NCBI GenBank assembly: GCA_039045975.1
Contig: JBCCJA010000009.1
Location: 1-64,000, forward strand
Direction: 5' to 3'
From: JBCCJA01 sp039045975
GTDB lineage: Bacteria > Planctomycetota > Planctomycetia > Planctomycetales > Planctomycetaceae
DNA: 64,000 bases
Shown one piece after another: positions 35,667 to 42,961 of this stretch. Made by a program: the position numbers and the translations under genes. Within the stretch, counting starts at the first letter, position 1, and each line of letters starts with the position of its first letter. The notes under the pieces are model-generated. The model saw only the letters and a program-made list of their open reading frames with translations. It was not told the origin of the DNA and ran no database searches.

Positions 35667-36140
35667 TCAGCGGATCTGGTTCTCGTCGGCCTCTTTGAGG
35701 AGGTCCATCACGTCCGAGGCGGTCGAGGCCTGCTTCAAGAAGTTGCAGAACGTCGAACTCCGCAGGTGCTTCGAGATGTTCTCCAGCCCGCGGAGGTGGT
35801 CCCCCGGCTTGTCGGGCGGCGAGACGAGCAAGAACAAAATGTGCACGTCTTCGCCGTCGAGGCTCGCGAAATCGACCCCGCCCTTGGCGATCGCCACCGT
35901 CGAGATCAACCGGTCGACCGACGGATGCTTCGTGTGGGGCACGGCGACGCCGTTGCCGATACCGGTCGAACCGAGCTCCTCGCGTTTGAGGATCGCGGTG
36001 ACGATGCCCTCTTCGTCGTCGGCGGTCACGCTGCCGGCGTCACGCAGCGACGAAACCATCGCCCGGATCGCCTCTTCCTTCGTCCCCGCCTCCAGGTCCG
36101 GAACGATCGCCTCGGGGACGACGAAGTCTGTCAGGTTCAT
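35667..36140 (-). CDS. PTS EIIA (fructose/nitrogen-type, PtsN-like)
   Basis: A 157-residue EIIA of the fructose/Ntr family. It starts MNLTDFVVPEAIVPDLEA and has the active histidine in IGNGVAVPHTKHPSV (His69). VHILFLLVSPPDKPGDHLRGL and ISKHL follow. Acts as final phosphate acceptor of the EI-HPr relay and, by analogy with PtsN, probably regulates other proteins rather than a sugar permease. The ATG at 36140 was chosen over a longer frame because upstream residues are Arg-rich and unlike the family. Confidence 0.9.
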   Translation of the reverse strand: MNLTDFVVPEAIVPDLEAGTKEEAIRAMVSSLRDAGSVTADDEEGIVTAILKREELGSTGIGNGVAVPHTKHPSVDRLISTVAIAKGGVDFASLDGEDVHILFLLVSPPDKPGDHLRGLENISKHLRSSTFCNFLKQASTASDVMDLLKEADENQIR

Positions 36141-36451
36141 AGTCAATTCTCGAACTGCCGGGCGGCCCCGCGGCCGCCGGGCGGCCACCTTTGCAGGCGT
36201 GCTGGGACGTCGAATCATCGAACCACATCGGGCGGGCGGCATGGGGGCGATCGAACGCCCGCAGGCCCGCCGAAGAGCGGCATCATTAGTCGCCCGATCG
36301 ACGTTTGCAACGCCGCGACTGATCTCGCCGCGACACGCGTCCGCGATCACGATCGCAGCGGCTCCCGCGGCCGCGACCGCAGCCCGAAGATCGATGCGAG
36401 GCCGCCCCTAGCGCGGACGTCAGTCAGCCGCCGGGCCCACCCGATCGTTCG
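36141..36451. other. Intergenic region upstream of the PTS genes
   Basis: A 311-base gap between the EIIA gene and the end of the lipoprotein gene, both on the minus strand. No gene, strong hairpin or consensus promoter was recognised. It should hold the PTS operon promoter. Confidence 0.4.
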
Positions 36452-37078
36452 CTAAAACCTGCCGACGGGCCGCGAATCGTCGGCGGCCTCGGCCGGAAGC
36501 GGTTCCGCGTCTTGAGCTTCGGAATCGGCCCGCAGCAACATCGGCGGGACGGCGGCGGTCGACACCGGCAGATCGGTCCGCGGCAAAGACTCGGGAGCCG
36601 GTACGGCCTGCCGCGGGGACAACCAAGAGAATCGCCCCCAGAAAGGCCGACGGGCCGTATCGCCCGCGTCTACCGGCAGCGGCCCAGCATCGACTTCGTC
36701 TATGGCTTCCGTGTACCCGGCCAGCTCGATCGGGCCGGTGGAAACAGCGGATGGCAAGACCGACAGGTCGGCCGAGTCTTCGTGGCTGACTGGTCCGTCA
36801 TCGCCGGAAAGAGTCGCGACCGGGACCGCAGGCGGCCCGGCGAAAGGTTTTTTCAGACCGACGGCCCAGCGTTCCAACCGGTCACCCGCACGGCCGGCCG
36901 CGGTCACGACCGGATGCGTCGACGTACAGCCAGACAACCCGGCGACGAGCAACGTCAGACAAACGGCCTTCGCGGCGACCGGTTTCCGGGTCGCGCAGCC
37001 GTGATCCGACGCCTGCGGCGGCCGCGTCAAAGAGCCGGGGTTGCCGTTTTCAACGTCCGCACGATTCAGAATGGGCAC
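36452..37078 (-). CDS. Hypothetical lipoprotein
   Basis: A 208-residue predicted protein not recognised from any family. Residues ~36-51 form a signal peptide with lipobox LLVAGLSGC (Cys ~51). The rest is hydrophilic and Pro/Asp-rich without repeats or motifs (e.g. RPFWGRFSWLSP). A 30-residue N-terminal extension before the signal peptide is unusual, so the true start may be downstream at a non-ATG codon around residue 29-34. Codon use in the signal-peptide region is coding-like. It lies just downstream of the RNase P RNA gene on the same strand. Confidence 0.5.
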   Translation of the reverse strand: MPILNRADVENGNPGSLTRPPQASDHGCATRKPVAAKAVCLTLLVAGLSGCTSTHPVVTAAGRAGDRLERWAVGLKKPFAGPPAVPVATLSGDDGPVSHEDSADLSVLPSAVSTGPIELAGYTEAIDEVDAGPLPVDAGDTARRPFWGRFSWLSPRQAVPAPESLPRTDLPVSTAAVPPMLLRADSEAQDAEPLPAEAADDSRPVGRF

Positions 37079-37180
37079 GTCGTCGAGATCCGTCGCAGCG
37101 TTCGCTGTCGGTTTTCTCGGCGCGCGGGAGACCGCGCCATCAGCGAAATCGGTCAGACGTCGTCACCGACGGGAGGAAAC

Positions 37181-37536
37181 GGAGCGGGCCTGTAAGCCGG
37201 GTTCTGTCGGGGGCGACCATTTCTCTAGGACGGCGGTCACCCGCCGCCTCCAGCGACCTACCCGCGGGTCGGACGGGCCGGACAGGCCCTCCCCGCTGCT
37301 CGGTCTTGCTCCGGGTGGGGTTTACCATGCCGGGACCGTCGCCGGCCCCGCGGTGCGCTCTTACCGCACCTTTTCACCCTTACCACGCACGCCGGTGAGG
37401 ACGCCGTTCGGCGGTTCGTTTTCTGTGGCACTGGCCCGGGCCTCGCGGCCGGTGGGCGTTACCCACCACCCTGTCCTACGGAGCCCGGACTTTCCTCGCC
37501 TGAGCAAAACTCAGCCGCGGCCGCCCGGCCCGCTCC
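37181..37536 (-). ncRNA. rnpB: RNase P RNA (type A)
   Basis: The ~356-base catalytic RNA that removes 5' leaders from tRNA precursors. On the minus strand it shows the conserved GAGGAAAGTCCGGGCTCC (P4 5' side), then a CAGGGTG region, GGGTGAAAAGGTGCGGTAAG, and the 3' elements AGCAAGACCGAGCAG and GACAGAACCCGGCTTACAGG. The P1 helix closes: GGAGCGGGCC at the 5' end (37536 downward) pairs with GGCCCGCTCC at 37190-37181. The end points are taken from that helix. Confidence 0.95.
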
Positions 37537-37626
37537 TAAGTCTGAGCCTAGCCGACGGCCCCCGTGTCGGGACAGCCGCGGGGCCAAATCCCGACGGTCG
37601 CCGCCCATTCGGATATGCTCTCCCGC

Positions 37627-37699
37627 AACTAGCCCGCGGCGCAAGCCTTGGCTGTAATTCTTAACGCGATTCACCCACGGCTCGCGCCGCGGGCTAGTT
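37627..37699. repeat. Palindromic element, AACTAGCCCGCGGCGC family
   Basis: Near-perfect inverted repeat with 21-bp arms. The left arm is AACTAGCCCGCGGCGCAAGC (37627-37647); the right (37679-37699) is its complement with one mismatch, and 31 bases separate them. It lies between the divergent RNase P RNA and FHA genes. Confidence 0.8.
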
Positions 37700-37747
37700 T
37701 CTGCAACCGCTCGTTGTGACTTTCACACAGAACCCGGGTTCGACCAC

Positions 37748-38146
37748 ATGAAAACGCCGTTCGGCGAATTGATCCCCAAGGGCGGGGGTGACGTCATCCC
37801 GCTCCTCGCCGACCGGCTGCTCGTCGGACGACGCCCCGACTGCGACGTCGCGCTGACGTTCCCGAACGTCAGCTCCCGCCACTGCGAACTGGCGTTCGAG
37901 GACGGCTATTGGAGGGTCCGCGACCTCGGCAGCTCCAACGGCACGAAAGTCGACGAAGAACGGGTCTACGGCGACACCTGGCTCGCACCGGGGGCGACGC
38001 TGACTATCGCCCGGAAACATCACTACGAGATCCGCTACAACGCCGACCCGCTCGGCCTGCCCGAGAGCGACGCCACACCCGAGCGGTCTCCGCTCGCCCA
38101 GGCCGGACTCGAACCCGACGGGCCCGCCCGGAGAAGCCGCCGGTGA
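37748..38146 (+). CDS. FHA-domain protein
   Basis: A 132-residue protein that is essentially one forkhead-associated domain, which binds phosphothreonine. It has LLVGRRPDCDVAL, the key VSSRHCEL (Ser-Arg and His contact residues), and DLGSSNGTKVDEERV. The C-terminal ~30 residues are disordered and basic. It is coupled by a GTGA overlap to rsgA. It may read Ser/Thr kinase signals, which are abundant in this phylum, and link them to ribosome assembly through its partner (inference from linkage only). Confidence 0.9.
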   Translation: MKTPFGELIPKGGGDVIPLLADRLLVGRRPDCDVALTFPNVSSRHCELAFEDGYWRVRDLGSSNGTKVDEERVYGDTWLAPGATLTIARKHHYEIRYNADPLGLPESDATPERSPLAQAGLEPDGPARRSRR

Positions 38147-39336
38147 GCGGCGGCGGCAAAAAGGGGAAGGGCGGTCGGAAGGTGCGGGTCGAGTTCCGCC
38201 GCAACCGCGGCAAGCGAACCCGCCGCAACGACCTGACCCGCGACGTCGGCCGCGACGGCGACCTCGACCGCTTCGCCCAGGGCGAACGCGTCTCGGGGAA
38301 GGGCGAACTCTCGCGGCGTCGCACCGTCGTCGTCGCCGAAGGTGACGACGGCACGCCCCTGCGGGACATCGACACCGACGGCCTGACGCTCGGCCTCGTC
38401 GTCTCGGCCGTCGGCCTGCACGCCTTCGTCGAACCGTTCGTCGAAGACGCCGACGGCCGGGTCGTGCCGACGACCGGCGAAACTTACGAGTGCACCGTCC
38501 GCCGCGTCCTCCGCACGCTCGCCCGCGACGGCCGCAACGCCGTCGTCACCGGCGACCACGTCCTGGTCCGTGTCACCGCCCCGGCCCAGGGCGACGACCC
38601 GCCGCAGGCGGTGATCGAACGGGTCGAACCGCGACGCGGCGTGATCTCGCGACTGCACCACAACCGCGAGCACGTCATCGCCGCCAACGTCGATCAGGCC
38701 GCGATCGTCACCGCCGCCGCCGACCCGCCGCTCAAACCGGGCCTGATCGACCGCTTCGTCGCCAGCTGCGAACGCAACCGCGTCCGCCCCCTGATCGTCA
38801 TCAACAAGGTCGACCTCGTCCCCCGGGACCGACGCGGCGGGCTCGCCGAGATCGCGCTGCGGTACCACCGCCTCGGCTACCCGGTCGTCCCCGCCAGCGT
38901 GCCCGACGGCCGCGGCGTCGACCGCCTGAGGCGGCTCCTGGCCGGCCGAGTGACTGTTTTCAGCGGGCAGAGCGGCGTCGGCAAGAGTTCGCTGCTGAAC
39001 GCCGTCCACGACGGCCTCGGGCTGAAGACGTCGGAGGTCTCCGGCGTGACCGGCAAGGGGACGCACACGACCCGCCGCGCCGTCGCGATGCCGCTCCCGC
39101 CCGACGCCCGCGTGATCGACACCCCCGGCATCCGCCAGTTCGACCTCTGGGGCGAAGACGCCGGTGAACTGGAGGCCTACTTCGTCGAGTTCCGCCCCTT
39201 CATCCCCCACTGCCGCTTCCCGGACTGCACCCACACCCACGAAACCGGCTGTGCGGTGAAGCAGGCCGTCGAGGACGGCCTGATCGCGAAGCCGCGGTAC
39301 GAGAGCTACGTACGGATGTTCGAGGGCGACGACTAG
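38143..39336 (+). CDS. rsgA: Ribosome small-subunit-dependent GTPase
   Basis: A 397-residue circularly permuted GTPase that acts late in 30S maturation. An N-terminal basic tail (GGGKKGKGGRKV) leads to an OB-fold (residues ~60-165). The GTPase part is in permuted order: NKVDL (G4) at ~221, the P-loop SGQSGVGKSSLLN at ~274-286, then VTGKGTHTTR and DTPG (G3). The zinc domain HCRFPDCTHTHETGCAVK ends the protein. GTG start at 38143 overlapping the FHA gene stop. Length is greater than the usual ~300-350 residues because of the basic N-terminal extension. Confidence 0.94.
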   Translation: MSGGGKKGKGGRKVRVEFRRNRGKRTRRNDLTRDVGRDGDLDRFAQGERVSGKGELSRRRTVVVAEGDDGTPLRDIDTDGLTLGLVVSAVGLHAFVEPFVEDADGRVVPTTGETYECTVRRVLRTLARDGRNAVVTGDHVLVRVTAPAQGDDPPQAVIERVEPRRGVISRLHHNREHVIAANVDQAAIVTAAADPPLKPGLIDRFVASCERNRVRPLIVINKVDLVPRDRRGGLAEIALRYHRLGYPVVPASVPDGRGVDRLRRLLAGRVTVFSGQSGVGKSSLLNAVHDGLGLKTSEVSGVTGKGTHTTRRAVAMPLPPDARVIDTPGIRQFDLWGEDAGELEAYFVEFRPFIPHCRFPDCTHTHETGCAVKQAVEDGLIAKPRYESYVRMFEGDD

Positions 39337-39339
39337 GTT

Positions 39340-39464
39340 CTGTCGGAAAAGTGTCCGCAATTTGTAGGGCAGGCCCCCGCCTGCCGCATTTCGAGCGTAG
39401 GTGATGTCCAAGATCACCAGAAATTCGGCAGGCGGGGGCCTGCCCTACGACTTTTCCGACACAG
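39340..39464. repeat. 125-bp nested palindrome (MITE-like)
   Basis: Long imperfect palindrome. The outer arms are CTGTCGGAAAAGT (39340-39352) and ACTTTTCCGACACAG (39450-39464). The inner arms are TAGGGCAGGCCCCCGCCTGC (from 39365) and its perfect complement (39426-39447). The core is GGTGAT/ATCACC (39400-39418). It starts 4 bases after the rsgA stop. The size and outer termini resemble a miniature inverted-repeat element; it has no coding capacity. Confidence 0.8.
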
Positions 39465-39529
39465 CCTAGGCCTCGCTTCGCGGCGGACTCGTTTTAATAA
39501 ACTTCAGTCGTGGCAAAAACAGTCCTGAA

Positions 39530-39606
39530 ACGAGCCCTCGGCGCCAGCCGTGGAGGACGTATTCGAGCGCGACCTATTTCCTCCACGGGTTGCGCCGAGG
39601 GCTCGT
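39530..39606. repeat. Palindromic element, ACGAGCCCTCGGCGC family
   Basis: Inverted repeat of 28-bp arms. The left is ACGAGCCCTCGGCGCCAGCC and on to GTGGAGGA (39530-39557); the right is 39579-39606, with two mismatches and a 21-base spacer. It lies 60 bases ahead of the toxin-antitoxin pair. Together with the preceding element it fills the 330-base gap after rsgA. Confidence 0.8.
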
Positions 39607-39666
39607 ATAGCTGCTCAACTCGGCGATAAGCTTTCCAGCCCCCGTGACGTCACCGCGGAGTTCCCG

Positions 39667-39924
39667 ATGAGCACCGATCAATACGAAGAACTGGTCAACC
39701 GGGCCGTCGCCCTCCCCGAGGCGCAACGGACCGACCTGATCGACCGTCTGGTCGACTCGTTGCCTGCCGGACCGTCCGCAGAACTCCCGCCCGGCTTCCG
39801 CGAGAAGTTCGAACAGATGCGGCCGGAACTCGAACGGCGTTTTCAGAATTGGAAAGAGAACGGTCAAGGAGTGCCGGCCGAGAAAGTCTTCGAGAGGATG
39901 CGGGCGAAATACGATGGCACTTGA
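39667..39924 (+). CDS. Addiction-module antitoxin (TIGR02574-type)
   Basis: An 85-residue antitoxin. The N-terminal helix region YEELVNRAVALPEAQRTDL and LIDRLVDSLP is the hallmark of the small addiction-module component family paired with ParE/RelE toxins. The C-terminal half (ERRFQNWKENG, then VFERMRAKYDG) is charged and would wrap the toxin. It overlaps the toxin gene by 11 bases, antitoxin first, the usual order. No operator could be pinned down among the palindromes upstream. Confidence 0.82.
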   Translation: MSTDQYEELVNRAVALPEAQRTDLIDRLVDSLPAGPSAELPPGFREKFEQMRPELERRFQNWKENGQGVPAEKVFERMRAKYDGT

Positions 39925-40213
39925 GCCTCGCTTCGCGAACGAGGCCGAGACCGAATTCGACGACGCCGCCGCGTGGATTGAAGAGCGGAACCCGGCCGTC
40001 GCTGCCCGGTTCGTCGAGCACGTGCATGAGGTCGTCGGACGGATATGCCGGCGCCCGACTCAGTTCCCGAAGGTCGACGAGGAACACCGGTCCGCCCTTG
40101 TCCCGAAATCGAAATACGTCGTGATCTTCCGGGTCGAAGGCGACGTCGCCGTGATCGTCGCCGTCATGCACGCTTCGCGACAGCCGGAATACTGGCGGGG
40201 ACGCGAGGAGTGA
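39914..40213 (+). CDS. ParE/RelE-type toxin
   Basis: A 99-residue RelE/ParE superfamily toxin. It has EPRFANEAETEFDDAAAWIE at the start and AARFVEHVHEVVGRIC in the helical middle. FPKVDEEHRSALVPKSKYVVIFR and VAVMHASRQPEYW form the end, the last being the common H(x)RRxPxYW-like tail. RelE enzymes cut mRNA on the ribosome while ParE inhibits gyrase; the sequence does not decide. The 11-base overlap with the antitoxin gene implies coupled translation. Confidence 0.85.
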   Translation: MALEPRFANEAETEFDDAAAWIEERNPAVAARFVEHVHEVVGRICRRPTQFPKVDEEHRSALVPKSKYVVIFRVEGDVAVIVAVMHASRQPEYWRGREE

Positions 40214-40256
40214 CGAAGATCGGTCCGAACCGTTCTCCCCGTCCGCCCGCACGACC

Positions 40257-41309
40257 ATGTCCGCCCCGAAATCGATCCGCTGGACCGGAGACCGCTCCGG
40301 CACCCTGACGCTCCTCGACCAGACCCGTCTGCCGACCGAGGAGGTCTTCCTCGAATGCACGACCGCGGAACACGTCTGGGACGCGATCAAGCGGCTCGCC
40401 GTCCGCGGGGCGCCGGCGATCGGGGTCTCGGCCGCCTACGGCGTCGTGCTCGGCGTGCGGGACGCGGCGGGCGGCAACCGCGCCGCGTTCGACGCGAAGT
40501 TGGCCGCCGTCTGTGACTACCTCGCCGGCAGCCGGCCGACGGCGGTCAATCTGTTCTGGGCGATCGAACGGCTGAAGCGGGTCGCGGCCGAGAACGCCGA
40601 CCTCGACCCCGCCGCGATGACCGATCGCCTACTCGAAGAAGCCCGCACGATCGAAGCCGAGGACCGCGAGATGTGTGCCGCCATCGGCCGGCACGGCGTC
40701 GACCTGCTTCCGGCTGGGCGGGGCGTCCTCACCCACTGCAACACCGGCGCCCTGGCAACCGCCGGCGACGGCACGGCGCTGTCGGTCATCTTCGCCGCCC
40801 AAGCGGCCGGCAAAGACATCCACGTCTACGCCGACGAGACACGGCCGCTGCTGCAGGGGGCCCGCCTCACCACGTGGGAGTGCATCAGCCGCGACGTGCC
40901 GGTCACGCTCATCTGCGACTCGGCCGCGGCCCAGGTCATGAAAGAGGGCCGGATCGGAGCCGTCATCGTCGGGGCCGACCGCATCGCCGCGAACGGCGAC
41001 GCCGCGAACAAGATCGGCACCTACTCGGTCGCGACGTGCGCGAAAGCCCACGGCGTCCCGTTCTATGTCGCGGCGCCGACGAGCACGTTCGACCTGTCAC
41101 TGCCCGACGGAACGTCGATCCCGATCGAGGAGCGGTCGCCCGAGGAAGTCACCGAAGGCTTCGGCAAGCGGACCGCACCCGCCGGCGTCGACGTCTACAG
41201 CCCCGCCTTCGACGTCACGCCGGCCCGGCTGATCGCCGGCATCGTGACGGAGAAGGGCGTCATCGCCCCGGTGACGACCGAAGCGGTCGCCGCGGTCGTC
41301 GGCTCATAA
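40257..41309 (+). CDS. mtnA: Methylthioribose-1-phosphate isomerase
   Basis: A 350-residue enzyme of the methionine salvage pathway that converts methylthioribose-1-phosphate to methylthioribulose-1-phosphate. The family landmarks are RGAPAIGVSAAYGV (residues ~50-63), RPTAVNLFWAI, and THCNTGALATAGDGTAL with catalytic Cys161. ADETRPLLQGARLT, VGADRIAANGD with catalytic Asp241, and NKIGTYSVA complete it. Length is normal. No other mtn gene is nearby. Its last 6 bases overlap the end of the converging sulfatase gene. Confidence 0.95.
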   Translation: MSAPKSIRWTGDRSGTLTLLDQTRLPTEEVFLECTTAEHVWDAIKRLAVRGAPAIGVSAAYGVVLGVRDAAGGNRAAFDAKLAAVCDYLAGSRPTAVNLFWAIERLKRVAAENADLDPAAMTDRLLEEARTIEAEDREMCAAIGRHGVDLLPAGRGVLTHCNTGALATAGDGTALSVIFAAQAAGKDIHVYADETRPLLQGARLTTWECISRDVPVTLICDSAAAQVMKEGRIGAVIVGADRIAANGDAANKIGTYSVATCAKAHGVPFYVAAPTSTFDLSLPDGTSIPIEERSPEEVTEGFGKRTAPAGVDVYSPAFDVTPARLIAGIVTEKGVIAPVTTEAVAAVVGS

Positions 41310-42851
41310 CCCACGTCGACCCGCGGCGCGCCCCCGCTCCGTGAACGGAAAAACGTCGCTCTCGGTCCGGGCCGACTCCATCAGTGCGGTCAGTTCGTCG
41401 GCGAGGTCGCCGTATTGCCGCGCGACGTCGTTCGTCTCGAAAGGGTCTTCGACGACGTTGTACAGCTCGACCGGGGCGTTCGGCTGTTTCAAGGCGTTGT
41501 ATCGCACGACCTTCCAGTCGCCGCGACGCAGCGCGACCCGGCCGCCTTTGTCGTGAAACTCCCAGTAGAGGTAGTCGGGTTCGGCCTGCGTACCTTCGCC
41601 CGTCAGCGTCGGCACGAACGACACCCCGTCGAGGCCTTCGGGCGCTTCGGACCCGGCCAATTCCGCCAGCGTCGGCATCATGTCCCAAAAGGCGCCGGTG
41701 AAGTCCGACTCGGCCCCCGCCTCGATGCGTCCGGGCCACTTGGCGATGAACGGCACGCGAATGCCGCCCTCATAGAGATCCCGCTTGTAGCCGCGGAGCC
41801 CGCCACTGCTGTTGAAGTTCGCGGGCGCCGCGCCCCCCTCCTTGGCCGGGCCGTTGTCCGACGTGAAGATCACCAGCGTGTCGTCGGTCAGACCGAGCTC
41901 GTCGAGCGTGTCGACGACCGCCCCGACGTGCTCGTCGAGATACGCGATCATCGCCGCGTAGGTCGCCTTCGGCTCGGCACACGGTTCGTACCCGCCGATG
42001 CGGAAACGCGGGTGCCCGGGCCTGGCCCCCTCATACGGCGTCTCGGGACCGAACTTCCCGCGGAACTTCGCGACGAGCCGCTCCGGCGCCGCCATTTCGG
42101 CGTGCGGGATCGTCGTCGGGATGTAGCAGAAGAACGGGCGGTCGGCGTTGTCGCGGATGAAGTTCAGCGACTGCTCATAAATCAGCTCCGCCGAATACCC
42201 GCCCCGGGCCGTCCCTGCGTTCGCCTCGACGTCGAAGACGGTGCGGTCTTCCCACAGCGTGTAGGGGAAGTAGTTGTGCGCGAGCATCTGCGACGTGTGC
42301 CCGAAGTAGCGGTCGAAGCCTTGCTCGAGCGGCGCCCCGGCCGAACCGTTCAGGCCCAGCCCCCACTTCCCGAACGCCCCGCAGGCGTAGCCCGCCTCGG
42401 AAAGCACCTCCGCGACCGTGACGGCGTCGGCCGGCAGCCCCGGCTCGGGCCGCCGGTTCCCGCGGACCTGTGTGTTGCCGGTGTGCAGGCCGGTCATCAG
42501 GCAAGACCGTGACGGCGAACAGACCGTCGCGCCGGCATAGAACTGCGTGAACCGCATCCCCTCGGCCGCCAACCGGTCGATATTCGGCGTCTTCCAATTC
42601 TCCTGGCCGTAGCACGACACGTCCCCGTAACCGAGGTCGTCGGCCAGGATAAACACGACGTTCGGCTGCCGCGTCCGCTCTCCGGCGACCGCGGGGAGCC
42701 CCTGGCAGACCAGCAGCACCGCGACGGCAGCGGCCGCCGTCGCCCGCCGCACGAGCGGTCCGAACACATCGGCCCCCGGCGTTTTCTCAGGACGCGCTAA
42801 CAGGGCGGCGAACAGATCGGTCATGGCGGGAGGTTGGTTTGGGAGGGGCAT
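41304..42851 (-). CDS. Sulfatase (formylglycine-type arylsulfatase)
   Basis: A 515-residue secreted S1-type sulfatase. The signal region (ATAAAAVAVLLVCQGLPAVAG) ends at ~57. PNVVFILADDLGYGD gives the first metal ligands. The formylglycine motif VCSPSRSCLMTG has Cys111 and the CxPSR consensus. GKWGLGLNG and FFCYIPTTIPH follow, and IFTSDNGPAKEGG supplies the late Asp-Asn metal ligands. It resembles N-acetylgalactosamine- or arylsulfatase-like planctomycete enzymes; the substrate cannot be named. An in-frame ATG at 42824 is an alternative start. It ends in a 6-base overlap with mtnA and lies downstream of the rhamnose genes on the same strand, after a 110-base AT-rich gap. Confidence 0.93.
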   Translation of the reverse strand: MPLPNQPPAMTDLFAALLARPEKTPGADVFGPLVRRATAAAAVAVLLVCQGLPAVAGERTRQPNVVFILADDLGYGDVSCYGQENWKTPNIDRLAAEGMRFTQFYAGATVCSPSRSCLMTGLHTGNTQVRGNRRPEPGLPADAVTVAEVLSEAGYACGAFGKWGLGLNGSAGAPLEQGFDRYFGHTSQMLAHNYFPYTLWEDRTVFDVEANAGTARGGYSAELIYEQSLNFIRDNADRPFFCYIPTTIPHAEMAAPERLVAKFRGKFGPETPYEGARPGHPRFRIGGYEPCAEPKATYAAMIAYLDEHVGAVVDTLDELGLTDDTLVIFTSDNGPAKEGGAAPANFNSSGGLRGYKRDLYEGGIRVPFIAKWPGRIEAGAESDFTGAFWDMMPTLAELAGSEAPEGLDGVSFVPTLTGEGTQAEPDYLYWEFHDKGGRVALRRGDWKVVRYNALKQPNAPVELYNVVEDPFETNDVARQYGDLADELTALMESARTESDVFPFTERGRAAGRRGL

Positions 42852-42961
42852 GGGCGGAGTAAGAACGCATCAAAATGCACAAAGCGGTCGCCCGGGGTCA
42901 ATCACCCCAGCGAACGGCGGCCGACATTTAATTATCACAAACATATTAATTCCGGGATCCG

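Noticed and set aside
37041..37664. A 207-codon plus-strand frame over 37041-37664
   Set aside because: It is the complement of the RNase P RNA gene; such frames are a well-known false annotation.
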